In this document: piece by piece, positions 9,356 through 18,039 of the stretch | Layout: every line of letters starts with the position of its first letter | How positions within the stretch are numbered: position 1 is the first letter of the stretch | Made by a program: the position numbers and the translations under genes | The notes under the pieces: generated by a model | Database searches by the model: none | Told to the model about the DNA's origin: nothing | The model's input: the letters and a program-made list of their open reading frames with translations, nothing else | Source of the DNA: Sinomonas cyclohexanicum | Lineage (GTDB): Bacteria > Actinomycetota > Actinomycetes > Actinomycetales > Micrococcaceae | Reading direction: 5' to 3' | DNA length: 64,000 bases | Assembly: GCF_020886775.1 (NCBI RefSeq) | Contig: NZ_AP024525.1 | Coordinates: forward strand, 3,038,001-3,102,000

Positions 9356-10351
9356 TCAGTGAAAACAATTCATACGGTAGGGCGCGCGAAGTGGGTTATC
9401 GATCTGAACTCGAGGACGAACAGAATCACCAAAATCCGAATCCCGTGACCCAGCTAGATAATCAACCCAGAGACGATACCTAGCCGCGCTGGTGACAGAT
9501 GCATGCTCACGCCAATGCCCACCAAACTCGCCTTGAACCCCAGGCGTGGCGTCTATGGCCGCAGCTCCTGAAATTACCTTCCTCTCAAACTGCTCAAACG
9601 AGCGATAAGGGAAGTGAATTATACGCAGCGAAACCTCCACCGGGCCAGGATGCGTCACCGCATGGTTTCCGGGTCCCACCCAAGTCCATGAAAGTGCCCT
9701 GAATGCAGACTTCAACATCAGCCCTCGCTCGGATGTCACGGTGAGTTTATCCTCAATTGCAGGCTCCAACGTCCCCTTATCTCGGCTAGGAAAAGCGTCG
9801 AAAATTTCTGCGCGAACCACACCCGAGCGAGAATTGCGGAGATGATCCGCCAGGGTGCCATCGGGTGCCGTCCAAACCTCGTCCGCGTCGAATGGAACAA
9901 TCCAGTCAGCACCGGCCTTAACTGCCAAGCGCGATATATAGGACATCGCACGTGCCTGATGGTAGGCATCGCTGCAATTCTGACCGACAAACACGCGCGG
10001 TTCCTCCGATGCGAGATCTCGGAGAAGCTCGTAGGTTCCGTCAGTGGACTGATGGTCGACCGCTATGACACCGTCGGCACCTTCCCTTAGGAGGTGTCGG
10101 ATCACCGGGGCTATAATATCCATTTCATTTCGGACCATTGTGACAGCCCATACCGAACCCCGCTTACGCATTGATCTAGGAAGGCCGGCTACGGAGATCG
10201 CGCGCTCGACCGAACGTTGAAGGGGCTTAAGGCGCGCTAGGTGATCGCGGATGACTGCCATGCTGTCGATCATACAGGCCAGATGCGGGTTGGCGCGAAT
10301 TTCGATCGTCCTAGGCCGGTCGCTAGCTTGGGGACGAGTTCCCAACACCAC
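9356..10351 (-). CDS. Glycosyltransferase family 2-like protein
   Basis: A protein of up to 331 residues. WAVTMVRNEMDIIAPVIRHL, AVDHQSTDGTYE and IVPFDADEVW give the nucleotide-sugar and Asp-x-Asp metal motifs of GT-A glycosyltransferases of the glycosyl_tranf_2_4 type. It likely decorates the surface polysaccharide. The start is uncertain: a GTG at 10351 lies about 10 bases after a TATAAA-like -10 box on the minus strand (10361-10366), which would fit leaderless translation. An ATG at 10273 is the alternative. The gene and its AT-rich upstream region stand out from the surrounding high-GC DNA, a sign of recent transfer. Confidence 0.75.
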   Translation of the reverse strand: MVLGTRPQASDRPRTIEIRANPHLACMIDSMAVIRDHLARLKPLQRSVERAISVAGLPRSMRKRGSVWAVTMVRNEMDIIAPVIRHLLREGADGVIAVDHQSTDGTYELLRDLASEEPRVFVGQNCSDAYHQARAMSYISRLAVKAGADWIVPFDADEVWTAPDGTLADHLRNSRSGVVRAEIFDAFPSRDKGTLEPAIEDKLTVTSERGLMLKSAFRALSWTWVGPGNHAVTHPGPVEVSLRIIHFPYRSFEQFERKVISGAAAIDATPGVQGEFGGHWREHASVTSAARYRLWVDYLAGSRDSDFGDSVRPRVQIDNPLRAPYRMNCFH

Positions 10352-11618
10352 ACCAAATTGTTTATATTAAACTTGCACATCAACATCTATATCAACTGGG
10401 CTTAAAATAGCGCATGAAGGAGCTGTCAAGCGGCGCGCGTGCAGAGCATGAAGCGTGTTGAGTACTCTTTCTTTGCGGTTCCCGAGGAATCTGGCTCTCC
10501 ATCGATGGGGTGGTGCTAGGTGTGCAGGGCGTCTGCAAGTCAGCGAGTTTCCTCAGGGAGGTCCCGACCCGTGAGGCCTGCCCGGTGCGGACCTAGGACC
10601 TGGCTTCAGGAGTCCTGAGCCTGGCCGGCGACATCCGCACCAACACCGGCTACGCCAGCAAGAGCTCCCATTGCCGCTGAACTCCTCGTCTGGGACACTG
10701 CGCAGTTGCGCGAGGCGCCGCGCCGAGGCCTCCTCGAGTCCGCTGGAGAACCCAGAACCTCGGCGACTCCACCAATACGTGGAGCACGACGTGCAGGGCC
10801 GTTCAAGCTCCTCCCCACGAATGAGGACGCAAGGTTCCCTGAACTCGTTTGAGGGCTATGGGCACATTCGAGGGCGGGCACGGGTCGTCCTCCTTGTCGT
10901 GTTCGTGTTGAACTCTCCAGAGCAATGCGGCGCCAGGCCATGAGGATGGTGGCGGCCGGGCGGGTGACGAGGATGAGGGGCTCGGCGGGCGAGTCGACGC
11001 GGTGCAGGATGCCGACGCAGAGCGGCGCCGCATGACAATCCCGGCGGCCGTCACGTTCTACCCGGTGGCGGTGACCCACCCTCGCACACTGCTGTATGCG
11101 GCCGATGAAAGTGAGGGTGACGCTGAGCAACAGTATTGGCAATGAGCATGACGGTCTCGGTGGCGGTCATGGACGTGCACACCGGTCAGCGGTCGAGCGC
11201 ACGGCCAGAGCATGGAGCCGGGAACGCCAACAGAACCACTTTGCTGCACGCATCGCCGCCGCATACAGAGGGGAACGGTCTGGGCAGGGACTCGATGACG
11301 GGTCGCGCCCCCTGCAGCGTGGTCACGGCTAGACGCACCTGGTCGGTGAGCTCACGCGTGATCTCCCGGCCGGTGCGGGCGCTGCCCTTCCGGTCATCGC
11401 GTTCCTTGAAGGCCTCGTCCAGGTAGCGGGCCGGGGCGAGCTGGCCGTCGACGGCGGCCTTGATGACGTAGTGGACCAGCCAGAGGCAGGTGACGACGAC
11501 CAGACCCCCCGGTGCCGACCTCTACGAGTGGGAAGCCTGGGAGGAAGTCCTGCACTGGCACCTCCTGGGATAGTCCGGGGAAGGGTGAGGCCCCGCACGG
11601 TGGCGGAGCCTGGGTACG
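10352..11618. other. Decayed region with coding fragments only
   Basis: This 1.27-kb stretch has no intact gene I can support. 10352-10430 is AT-rich and carries the promoter of the gene on its left. Beyond that the DNA is GC-rich and several minus-strand pieces have coding-like codon bias, for example a segment reading VGILHRVDSPAEPLILVTR near 10930-11020 and one reading RRLAQLRSVPDEEFS near 10700. They lie in different frames with no start or stop that joins them. It reads as the remains of one or more genes at the border of the polysaccharide locus. Confidence 0.45.
11186..11521 (-). pseudogene. Coding fragment without a start, unknown family
   Basis: The minus strand stays open for about 111 codons, with nearly every third base G or C, and reads CLWLVHYVIKAAVDGQLAPA followed by RYLDEAFKERDDRKG and REITRELTDQV. 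The stop is at 11186-11188. No ATG, GTG or TTG lies near the point where similarity-like sequence begins, and a stop at 11522-11524 closes the frame upstream. I therefore read it as a truncated gene, not an intact one. The family is not recognised. Confidence 0.4.
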
Positions 11619-12509
11619 ATGACGGGTATGGGACTCACGGATGCCGCTCGGCAGATGAAACACGCCGTGCTGGTGGCCAGGAAGCGGACACGGCAGGGCG
11701 CTGTTGGCGTCTGGGATCATGTTTTGCGCGCTCGAGCTGCGAGCACCGAGTACCGGTTCGACGTCGATTCGCACCGGAACAAGTACGGGGAACTGCCGCG
11801 CATGTACTTCCTGCATCGCAGTACCGACCAGACCACGTCTGCCACCCGTGAAGCGGCCCGTCGTATCTTCTGCTTCTGGACCGGTGACAACGACATGAGC
11901 GATGCGCGCCAATCCGCCCTGGCCGCGATGAGGGACCGGGCTGGCGTGCCGATCGAGTTGGTGACCGCGGATAACCTGCAGGACTGGGTTGTGGATGGCC
12001 ACCCGGTCCACCCGATGTACGAGATGCTGTCCTATGTCCACCGGTCCGACTATCTGCGCGCTTACTTCATGGCACACCATGGCGGGGGCTACTCCGACAT
12101 CAAGGCACCCACTGCAACCTGGGACGCCGCCTGGGAACACTTCGCCGATCAGGAGGTGTGCGTCGTCGGGTACCAAGAGCGATCGTCACGCTCCTGCGGG
12201 GGTGACGTCCACACTCCTCTCGGACGGGACATCCACCGGAACTTCTCTCGGCTCGTCGGCCTTTCTGCGTTCATCATGCGTCCCGGAACACCGTTCGCCT
12301 TCGGGTGGTTGCAGGAGATCGAGCGTCGGCTGGATTACTATGCGGGAGAGCTCTCCCATGCGCCCGGAGGGACCTGGGGCGACGCCCCTGGATACCCGTT
12401 GCGGTGGGTTGAGATCGGAGCGGATGTCTTCCACCCACTCCAGTTGAAGTACCTGCCCCATCTGAGGCAGGACGACCGCATCCTGCCGCTTCTCGACGGG
12501 CACCGCTGA
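11619..12509 (+). CDS. Capsular polysaccharide synthesis protein (GT32-like glycosyltransferase)
   Basis: A 296-residue protein with the GT32/Caps_synth pattern: IFCFWTGDNDMSDARQSALA near residue 85, PIELVTADNLQDWV, HRSDYLRAYFMAHHGGGYSD with the Asp-x-Asp-like acidic site, and a C-terminal segment around PFAFGWLQEIERRLDYY. Proteins of this family add hexoses to capsule or cell-wall glycans, so the gene probably belongs to the same polysaccharide locus although it stands alone. The start could be the ATG at 11619 or the one at 11628; neither has a strong ribosome site. Confidence 0.78.
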   Translation: MTGMGLTDAARQMKHAVLVARKRTRQGAVGVWDHVLRARAASTEYRFDVDSHRNKYGELPRMYFLHRSTDQTTSATREAARRIFCFWTGDNDMSDARQSALAAMRDRAGVPIELVTADNLQDWVVDGHPVHPMYEMLSYVHRSDYLRAYFMAHHGGGYSDIKAPTATWDAAWEHFADQEVCVVGYQERSSRSCGGDVHTPLGRDIHRNFSRLVGLSAFIMRPGTPFAFGWLQEIERRLDYYAGELSHAPGGTWGDAPGYPLRWVEIGADVFHPLQLKYLPHLRQDDRILPLLDGHR

Positions 12510-12564
12510 TCCGTCTACGCGAACCAGGGGCCGATTTTCTGGTTGGTCACGTATTGTCTCCGCC

Positions 12565-12669
12565 ATGGTCGGAATCGTCGCTACAGTGAAGCGTCTGCTG
12601 CTCGGAGAGCGTCCGTCCGCCTGGCGCCTCCGGACTACCGATCACAAGTTCTGCTCCCAAGTGAATTAG
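12565..12669 (+). pseudogene. Short truncated reading frame
   Basis: ATG at 12565 opens a 34-codon frame reading MVGIVATVKRLLLGERPSAW and ending at TAG 12667-12669. The first ten residues look like the N-terminus of a larger protein, but nothing further downstream continues it in any frame. Most likely it is the stub of a deleted gene. The rest of 12510-12805 holds nothing recognisable. Confidence 0.25.
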
Positions 12670-12805
12670 TTACCAGGTCACCGCCCCGCGGGGAAGAAAC
12701 CGCAGGTCAGAGGCCTACCGCCCTGAAATCACCGCCGAGGCGGCACGACTTGGTCGGAGACTAACTCGGCGAACTCACGAACGAACATCATTGCGGGCGA
12801 ATGCG

Positions 12806-13354
12806 TCAGCCGGCACGGCTGAACGCCCGCACCACCCCGTCAATCGCCGCGAACACCGGCGCCTCCGGGTCCACCGCGATCCGGTGCATGATCATCCCCT
12901 CGCACACGGCCATGACGGCGGTCGCGGCGACGGCCGGGTCGGCCGCCCCGAGCCCCGCCATTCCAGCCTCCGCGAGGGCCCGGAACCGCGCCCGGCCGGC
13001 CAGCAGCGGGCGCTGCACGTCGTCGTCGTGCGCCCCCTCGAGGAACAGCACGTACCGCGCGGTGGTGCGCACGCGGAACGGCCCCGTCAGCTGCTCCACT
13101 ATGCCGGCGAGGAGCCCCGCGAACCCCTCCACGGTGTCCGGCAGCGCGCCGGGCGCGTCCTGGCCGCCCATCTCCTGCTCGACGATCCACTCCACGACGC
13201 CGCCCAGGAGGGCCGCGCGCGTGCGGAAGTAGTTCGACGCCGATCCCCTGGGCACCCCGGCGGCCTCGTCCACGCGGGCATGCGTGAGCGCCCGGAGGCC
13301 CTGCGTCCCGAGCAGCCCGACCGCCGCCTCGAGCACCCTCTCCCGCGTCGACAC
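12806..13354 (-). CDS. TetR/AcrR-family transcriptional repressor
   Basis: A 182-residue regulator. I placed the start at the GTG at 13354, giving STRERVLEAAVGLLGTQGLR, a typical TetR N-terminus. The helix-turn-helix is in RALTHARVDEAAGVPRGSASNYFRTRAALL (about residues 20-50). The C-terminal half is an all-helical ligand-binding domain. It is divergent from the FAD monooxygenase gene with 55 bp between the two starts. The usual arrangement would be that this repressor controls the monooxygenase and itself in response to the enzyme's substrate. Confidence 0.88.
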   Translation of the reverse strand: MSTRERVLEAAVGLLGTQGLRALTHARVDEAAGVPRGSASNYFRTRAALLGGVVEWIVEQEMGGQDAPGALPDTVEGFAGLLAGIVEQLTGPFRVRTTARYVLFLEGAHDDDVQRPLLAGRARFRALAEAGMAGLGAADPAVAATAVMAVCEGMIMHRIAVDPEAPVFAAIDGVVRAFSRAG

Positions 13355-13360
13355 AGTCCC

Positions 13361-13406
13361 CACTATAGATCTAGTGACACAGCCACTACGGTCGTAGTAC
13401 CGTGGA
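13361..13406. promoter_or_regulatory. Probable TetR operator region
   Basis: The 55-bp divergent spacer contains overlapping inverted repeats: CACTA-TAGATC-TAGTG (13361-13376), a further CACTA at 13384, and ACGGT-CGTAGT-ACCGT (13388-13403). Such symmetry between a TetR gene and its divergent neighbour is the expected place for the repressor's binding sites. Which repeat is bound cannot be told. Confidence 0.5.
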
Positions 13407-13409
13407 CCC

Positions 13410-14504
13410 ATGAAGGGCACAGCAGTCATCGTCGGCGGCGGCATCGCGGGCCTCGCCGCGGCCCGCTCGCTCCTGGACGGCGGGTGGGACGTCGAGGTCC
13501 GCGAACGCCACAGCACTCTCTCCACGACCGGCACGCTGCTGAGCCTCTGGCCCGTCGCCTACGCATCGCTGCAGCGCCTCGGCGCCGCAGACCGGCTCGA
13601 GACGATCGAGCTGGCCTCCGGCGAGCTCGTCGCCCCCGACGGCCGCGTCCTCGCCTCCCTCCGCCTCCCTCCAGGCTCCCGCGGCGTGGGCCGCATGAAC
13701 CTCCTCGAGACCCTCCTGGCCGCCCTGCCGGACGGCACCGTACGCTGGGGCTCCCCCGTCGGCCCGGCTGACCTCGCCGATCTGACGGACCGCGCGGACG
13801 TGGTCGTGGCGGCCGACGGCGTCCACTCGGCAGTGCGCTCGGCCTCCTTCCCGGGCGCCCGCCTCAGGGACGCCAAGGTGGTCGCGTTCCGCGGCGTCGC
13901 GCCGATCGCGAGCAGGGACGGCTCCGAGACGTGGGGGCGTGGCCTCATTTTCGGCCGCGCCCCGTTCCCCGGCGGCGGCTCCAACTGGTACGCCGGGGTC
14001 CGCACCGAGCTCGCCGGCACCCGCGACGACGATCCCCTCGACGTGCTCCGCGCGCTCTACCGCGACTGGCACCCCAAGGTCCACGAGGTCCTCGACTCGC
14101 TCATACCCGAGGCGATCGACCGCCGTCGCATCGAGGACATGGCGCCGCTGAAGAGCTACGTGGCCGGGAACGTGGTCCTCGTGGGCGACGCCGCGCACGC
14201 CATGGCCCCGCACCTGGGCCGCGGCGGCTGCGAGTCCCTGGTGGACGGGCTCGCCCTCGCCGAAGCCCTCCGGGCCGCGTCCAGCGTCGAGGAGGGCCTG
14301 CGGCGCTACGACGCCGCACGCCGTCGCCCGTCGCAGCGCGCCGTGGCGGGCTCGCGGCTCATGAACCGACTCACCAACCAGCAGCGGCACCCGTGGCTGC
14401 GCGACACGCTAGTAGCAGCCGCCGGCAGGGTTGTCCGAGGCTTCGCAGCGCGGCGGGGCGAGTACGGGCGTCCTTCGCAGAGGGTTGGCGGCACCCGGCC
14501 CTGA
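13410..14504 (+). CDS. FAD-dependent monooxygenase
   Basis: A 364-residue class A flavoprotein hydroxylase. The N-terminal AVIVGGGIAGLAAARSL binds the FAD adenosine. The mid-protein segment is ADVVVAADGVHSAVR, and LVGDAAHAMAPHLGRGG is the second FAD site (GD motif). These enzymes use NAD(P)H and oxygen to hydroxylate aromatic or related compounds; the substrate is unknown. Divergence from a TetR regulator suggests substrate induction. Close to the standard size, with no missing motif. Confidence 0.9.
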   Translation: MKGTAVIVGGGIAGLAAARSLLDGGWDVEVRERHSTLSTTGTLLSLWPVAYASLQRLGAADRLETIELASGELVAPDGRVLASLRLPPGSRGVGRMNLLETLLAALPDGTVRWGSPVGPADLADLTDRADVVVAADGVHSAVRSASFPGARLRDAKVVAFRGVAPIASRDGSETWGRGLIFGRAPFPGGGSNWYAGVRTELAGTRDDDPLDVLRALYRDWHPKVHEVLDSLIPEAIDRRRIEDMAPLKSYVAGNVVLVGDAAHAMAPHLGRGGCESLVDGLALAEALRAASSVEEGLRRYDAARRRPSQRAVAGSRLMNRLTNQQRHPWLRDTLVAAAGRVVRGFAARRGEYGRPSQRVGGTRP

Positions 14505-14522
14505 GGCCGCACACTGGAGAGC

Positions 14523-14891
14523 ATGACCGAGCCCGACCTCCCCAAGGTCTTCCAGATCGATCTGCCGCCGGAGAACGTCGAGGGCCGCTTCGCTGACTTC
14601 GCGAACCTGTGGCACACGCCCAACGTCTTCGTGCTGGACTTCGTGGCCCTGACCCAGCCGGCGCAGCCCGGCGAGGGCCCGGACGGCGACCCCGCCGAGC
14701 TCATCCCCGGCCGTGTGGTGAGCCGCATCCGCATCCCCCCGGAGCAGGTGTTCGAGCTCGCCGCGGCCCTGACCCGCCAGCTGGGCATCTGGGAGCAGGA
14801 GACGGGCCGCAAGGGCCCCGCCAAGCCGCTCTTCGACTCCGAGGGCCGGCAGATCCGCATCGACGACGAGGGCGTGGACGGCCCCGCGTGA
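14523..14891 (+). CDS. DUF3467-family protein
   Basis: A 122-residue protein matching the DUF3467 pattern: FQIDLPPENVEGRFADFANL, HTPNVFVLDFVAL, RVVSRIRIPPEQVFELAAAL. The function of this family is not established. It begins 18 bp after the monooxygenase stop, and its own stop overlaps the GTG of the next gene, so it is probably co-transcribed with the SGNH lipoprotein. Confidence 0.75.
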   Translation: MTEPDLPKVFQIDLPPENVEGRFADFANLWHTPNVFVLDFVALTQPAQPGEGPDGDPAELIPGRVVSRIRIPPEQVFELAAALTRQLGIWEQETGRKGPAKPLFDSEGRQIRIDDEGVDGPA

Positions 14892-15544
14892 GGCGCCTGC
14901 CGCTGCTCGGGCTGGCCCTGGCCCTCGCCCTCACCTCGTGCTCGGCGCTCGGCACGCACGACGCCGTGGGGTCGCCCCGCGCCGCTGCGGCATCACCAGG
15001 CGTGACGATCGTGAGCGTGCTCGGCGACTCCCACTCGGGCTGGCCCGACTCGTGGTTCCGCCTCTCGGTGGGCAACGCGAGCATTCCCGGCGCGGCAGGG
15101 GTGCTTGCATCCGAGCCGGGCAGGTCGTCCATCGCCCTGCAGGCCTGGGTAGCGGAGGCGACAGCGCGAGGCGGCGTGGTCCTCGTCCAGGCGGGAACTA
15201 ACGACCTCCTCCTGGACCACTCGACGCCCGCGAAGGCAGCACAGGGCGTCGAGGCCCTGGTCAATGCCGTCGCCTCGCGGGGTGCGAGGGCAGTCCTCGT
15301 CTCCGTGCCGCCGTCCGCCACGCTCGGACCCGCAACGAACCAGCTCGACGCGCTCCTGAAGGACTGGGCAGCCGAACACAACGTGGCGTGGCTCGACGTG
15401 ACGAGCGCAGTGGCGCGGCCCGATGGCACGTGGCGCCCCGGCCTCAGCGACGACGGCGTCCATGCCAACGGAACCGGCGGCGCGCTCATGGCGAGTGCGG
15501 CACGTCAGCAGCTTCCTGAACTCCTCAGGACGGGCCGCCGCTGA
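14888..15544 (+). CDS. SGNH/GDSL-type esterase lipoprotein
   Basis: A 218-residue secreted hydrolase, coupled to the upstream gene by a GTGA overlap. The N-terminus VRRLPLLGLALALALTSC ends in a lipobox with Cys18, so the protein should be a membrane-anchored lipoprotein. The SGNH blocks are visible: GDSHSGW (nucleophile Ser), an alanine-rich block II region, GTNDLLL (Asn of block III) and DGVHANGTGG (catalytic Asp and His of block V). Substrate unknown; such enzymes often de-acetylate surface glycans or hydrolyse lipids. Confidence 0.82.
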   Translation: MRRLPLLGLALALALTSCSALGTHDAVGSPRAAAASPGVTIVSVLGDSHSGWPDSWFRLSVGNASIPGAAGVLASEPGRSSIALQAWVAEATARGGVVLVQAGTNDLLLDHSTPAKAAQGVEALVNAVASRGARAVLVSVPPSATLGPATNQLDALLKDWAAEHNVAWLDVTSAVARPDGTWRPGLSDDGVHANGTGGALMASAARQQLPELLRTGRR

Positions 15545-15742
15545 CATCGGTGACGGGTACATGGCGTGCCGCATTTGGCGGTTCTCATCACACCCGATAG
15601 GGTGGGCGCAAAGCTTGACTTGAGCGTCGTCTGCGCGCGGGTGCCCGCCCACGCCAGCCGCCGGTTGGGGCGAGGTATTGGGGGAGCTTCCAGAGTCCTT
15701 TCCAGACCCCGAGCGGCTTTTTGAATCTGGAGAGGACATCTC

Positions 15743-16264
15743 GTGACCGAGACTCGCACCCCGAACATGCCGTCCCGCCGCGCCGTCACCAAGGTCGCCG
15801 CGTGGTCCGCACCCGTCATCGCCGCCGCCGTGGCTGCCCCGATGGCCGCCGCGTCGAACGGCGGCGGCAACGCGAACCGCCTCGCGTGGAACCCGCCGAA
15901 GCCGTACGACACCGGCACCGGGACGTTCAACAAGACCGGTGACAACGTCCTGGAGATCCAGGTCTTCAGCAACAACAAGGGCCTCGAGCCCGGGCAGACG
16001 TTCACCGTCACTGCGAGCAAGGGCGCCACCTTCGTGTCCCCGACGACCACGTTCCCCTACACGTACAACGCTCCGGACGGCAGTTACACGATCGTCTTCT
16101 CCAGCGCGACCGTCGCAGTCATCACCGTGCACGTCGAGCGGCTGAAGCAGTCCTACCTCGACGTCGTCTTCCCGTCGGGGACCATCTCGATGCCGACGGG
16201 CAGCCAGCTGACCGCCGTTGCCGACACGAATGGCTTCGCCAACTCGTCGAATATGAACGCCTGA
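15743..16264 (+). CDS. Secreted protein with Tat-like signal, unknown function
   Basis: A 173-residue protein from a GTG start at 15743, with GGAGAGG 8 bp upstream. The N-terminus SRRAVTKVAAWSAPVIAAAV followed by an Ala-rich stretch to MAAAS resembles a twin-arginine signal, with likely cleavage near residue 45. The mature part is rich in Thr, Asn and aromatic residues with alternating hydrophobic strands, as in a beta-sandwich. I do not recognise the family. A strong terminator lies 17 bp after the stop, so this is a single-gene unit. Confidence 0.7.
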   Translation: MTETRTPNMPSRRAVTKVAAWSAPVIAAAVAAPMAAASNGGGNANRLAWNPPKPYDTGTGTFNKTGDNVLEIQVFSNNKGLEPGQTFTVTASKGATFVSPTTTFPYTYNAPDGSYTIVFSSATVAVITVHVERLKQSYLDVVFPSGTISMPTGSQLTAVADTNGFANSSNMNA

Positions 16265-16280
16265 GCCCCTACGCTCTTTG

Positions 16281-16311
16281 AGAGCCGGCCTCCCTTCGGG
16301 GGGCCGGCTCT
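16281..16311 (+). terminator. Rho-independent-type hairpin
   Basis: AGAGCCGGCCTCCC pairs across a TTC loop with GGGGGGCCGGCTCT. It lies just after the secreted-protein gene and before the convergent nnr stop, so it can serve both directions. Confidence 0.8.
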
Positions 16312-16328
16312 GGCGTTAAGCGGCGCCG

Positions 16329-17852
16329 CTATGCCAGCCGCGCCACAGCCTCCCGCACCGCGCCGCCCAGCGCCCCCGCCCCGAACGGCCCGCCCTCGGC
16401 GGCCAGCCGCCCGACGGTCTGGTGGATGCACGCGGCGAGCGCGGCAAGCTCCACCGCCCGCACTGCGTCCGGCGCGTCCGGGTGGGCCGCGGTGGCGAGG
16501 AGCGCGCCGAGGATGCCCGTGAGAGTGTCGCCGCTGCCAGCCGTCGCGAGGTAGGGGTGCCCGGCGCCCTGCACGAGCGCGGTGCCGTCCGGCGCGGCCG
16601 CGACGGTGGCTGGCCCCTTGAGCAGCACGGTCACGCCGATGCGCCGTGCGGCCTCGCGGGCCCACCGCAGCGGCTGGGCCTCGATCGCGGCGCGGCTCGG
16701 CGCATCGCCCCCCGAGATGAAGTTCGCCAGGAGCGACTCGAGCTCCCCCGCGTGCGGCGTGAGCACGATGTGCTCCCCGGCCACCGTCCCCTCCTCCGCG
16801 AGCCGGGCCAGGACCTCCCCCAGCCGCGGCTCCGCGGCCGATCCCCGCGACCCCGGATCCGCCGCCAGGAACTCCAGCAGCGCCTCGAGCCCGGACGCGT
16901 CCACTACCGTGGGGAGCCCCGACCCGAGGGCCACGGCCAGCGCGCGGCGCTGCCCGCCGTCGTCCGCGATTCCCGGCCCCACCGCCCACGCCTGCACGCG
17001 CCCGCGCGGCTCTGGGGACCCGACGATCTCCGGGTGCGCCGCGAGCACGAGCTGGCGCACGGCGTCGGGCGCCACGAGCCGGACCATCCCCACACCGGTG
17101 GCGAGCGCGCCCGCCGTGGAGAGCACCGCAGCGCCGGGGAAGTCCTCGGAGCCCGCCACGAGGCCCAGGACGCCGCGGGAGTACTTCTGCCAGTCGTCGC
17201 GGGGTTCGGGCAGCAGGGCGGCCGCTTCGGCGGCGTCGAGGGAGCGCACGTCCGGCTCCGGCAGGTGCGGCCCGAGCCCGATGTTCACCACCTCGACCCT
17301 GCCCGCGAGCTCCCGCCCACGCCCCACGAGAAGCCCGGTCTTGAGCGCCCCGAACGTCACCGTCACGTCCGCGCGCCACACGGCAGCGCCCGCGGCGCCG
17401 GTGTCCGCGTCGACCCCGGATGGCAGGTCACACGCGACGACCGTGCCCGACGGGCGCGGGAGCGGCGGTCTGAACTCTCCCGAGAACCCGGTGCCCAGCA
17501 CGGCGTCCACCACGGCATCCGCGGGCTCGAGCCCCTCCGTGACTCGCCCGCCGGCCGCGGTGAAGGCCGCGAGGCCGTCGGCATGGGCCGTGCGGCCGGC
17601 GAGCACCGCCGTCGTGCGCACCCCGCGCCGCGCCAGCTCGGCCAGCGCGAACAGCGCGTCCCCGCCGTTGTTGCCCTTGCCCACGACGGCGGCCACGCGC
17701 CTGCCGTAGACGCCGCCGGCGCGCTGGAGCTCGCGCAGGATCGCGAGGGCGAGTCCGTGCGCGGCGCGGGCCATGAGCGCGGGGCCCTCGCCCCTATCGA
17801 GGAGCGGCCCCTCGGCCGCGCGGACCTGGGAGCCGGTGTACGCGGAGACCAT
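16329..17852 (-). CDS. nnr: Bifunctional NAD(P)H-hydrate epimerase / ADP-dependent dehydratase
   Basis: A 507-residue two-domain repair enzyme for hydrated NAD(P)H. Residues 1 to about 215 form the YjeF_N epimerase, with VVGKGNNGGDALFALAELAR and DAVLGTGFSGEF then ACDLPSGVDADTG. The C-terminal ribokinase-like dehydratase shows YSRGVLGLVAGSEDFPGAA, VLTPHAGELESLL and the ATP/ADP-binding TAGSGDTLTGILGALLA with the catalytic Asp. Length matches E. coli Nnr. The ATG at 17852 has no strong upstream alternative. Confidence 0.93.
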   Translation of the reverse strand: MVSAYTGSQVRAAEGPLLDRGEGPALMARAAHGLALAILRELQRAGGVYGRRVAAVVGKGNNGGDALFALAELARRGVRTTAVLAGRTAHADGLAAFTAAGGRVTEGLEPADAVVDAVLGTGFSGEFRPPLPRPSGTVVACDLPSGVDADTGAAGAAVWRADVTVTFGALKTGLLVGRGRELAGRVEVVNIGLGPHLPEPDVRSLDAAEAAALLPEPRDDWQKYSRGVLGLVAGSEDFPGAAVLSTAGALATGVGMVRLVAPDAVRQLVLAAHPEIVGSPEPRGRVQAWAVGPGIADDGGQRRALAVALGSGLPTVVDASGLEALLEFLAADPGSRGSAAEPRLGEVLARLAEEGTVAGEHIVLTPHAGELESLLANFISGGDAPSRAAIEAQPLRWAREAARRIGVTVLLKGPATVAAAPDGTALVQGAGHPYLATAGSGDTLTGILGALLATAAHPDAPDAVRAVELAALAACIHQTVGRLAAEGGPFGAGALGGAVREAVARLA

Positions 17853-17994
17853 GTACGCGAGTCTACTGACCGAGCCGCGTCACGGGCCGTACAGATCTTG
17901 TGAAGTGCCCCTGTAGCCCTTTCCAGCACGCCCCGCGCCGATAAACTGTCGGAGCTGCCACCGTCACCGTTCGCCCGGCCTGGGCAGCATCACC

Positions 17995-18018
17995 GCCTGT
18001 GCCATCGGAGGCACAGGC
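17995..18018 (+). promoter_or_regulatory. Perfect 9-bp hairpin in the leader of the 18040 gene
   Basis: GCCTGTGCC and GGCACAGGC flank the 6-base loop ATCGGA and end 21 bp before the ATG of the small membrane protein. There is no T-run, so a leader structure or operator is more likely than a terminator. Confidence 0.35.
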
Positions 18019-18039
18019 ACTGGACTGCTTGGGGGCAGA

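Noticed and set aside
10606-11142. A 178-codon minus-strand frame as a gene
   Set aside because: No start with ribosome site, no recognised motif, and coding-like bias switches frame inside it; treated as decayed DNA.
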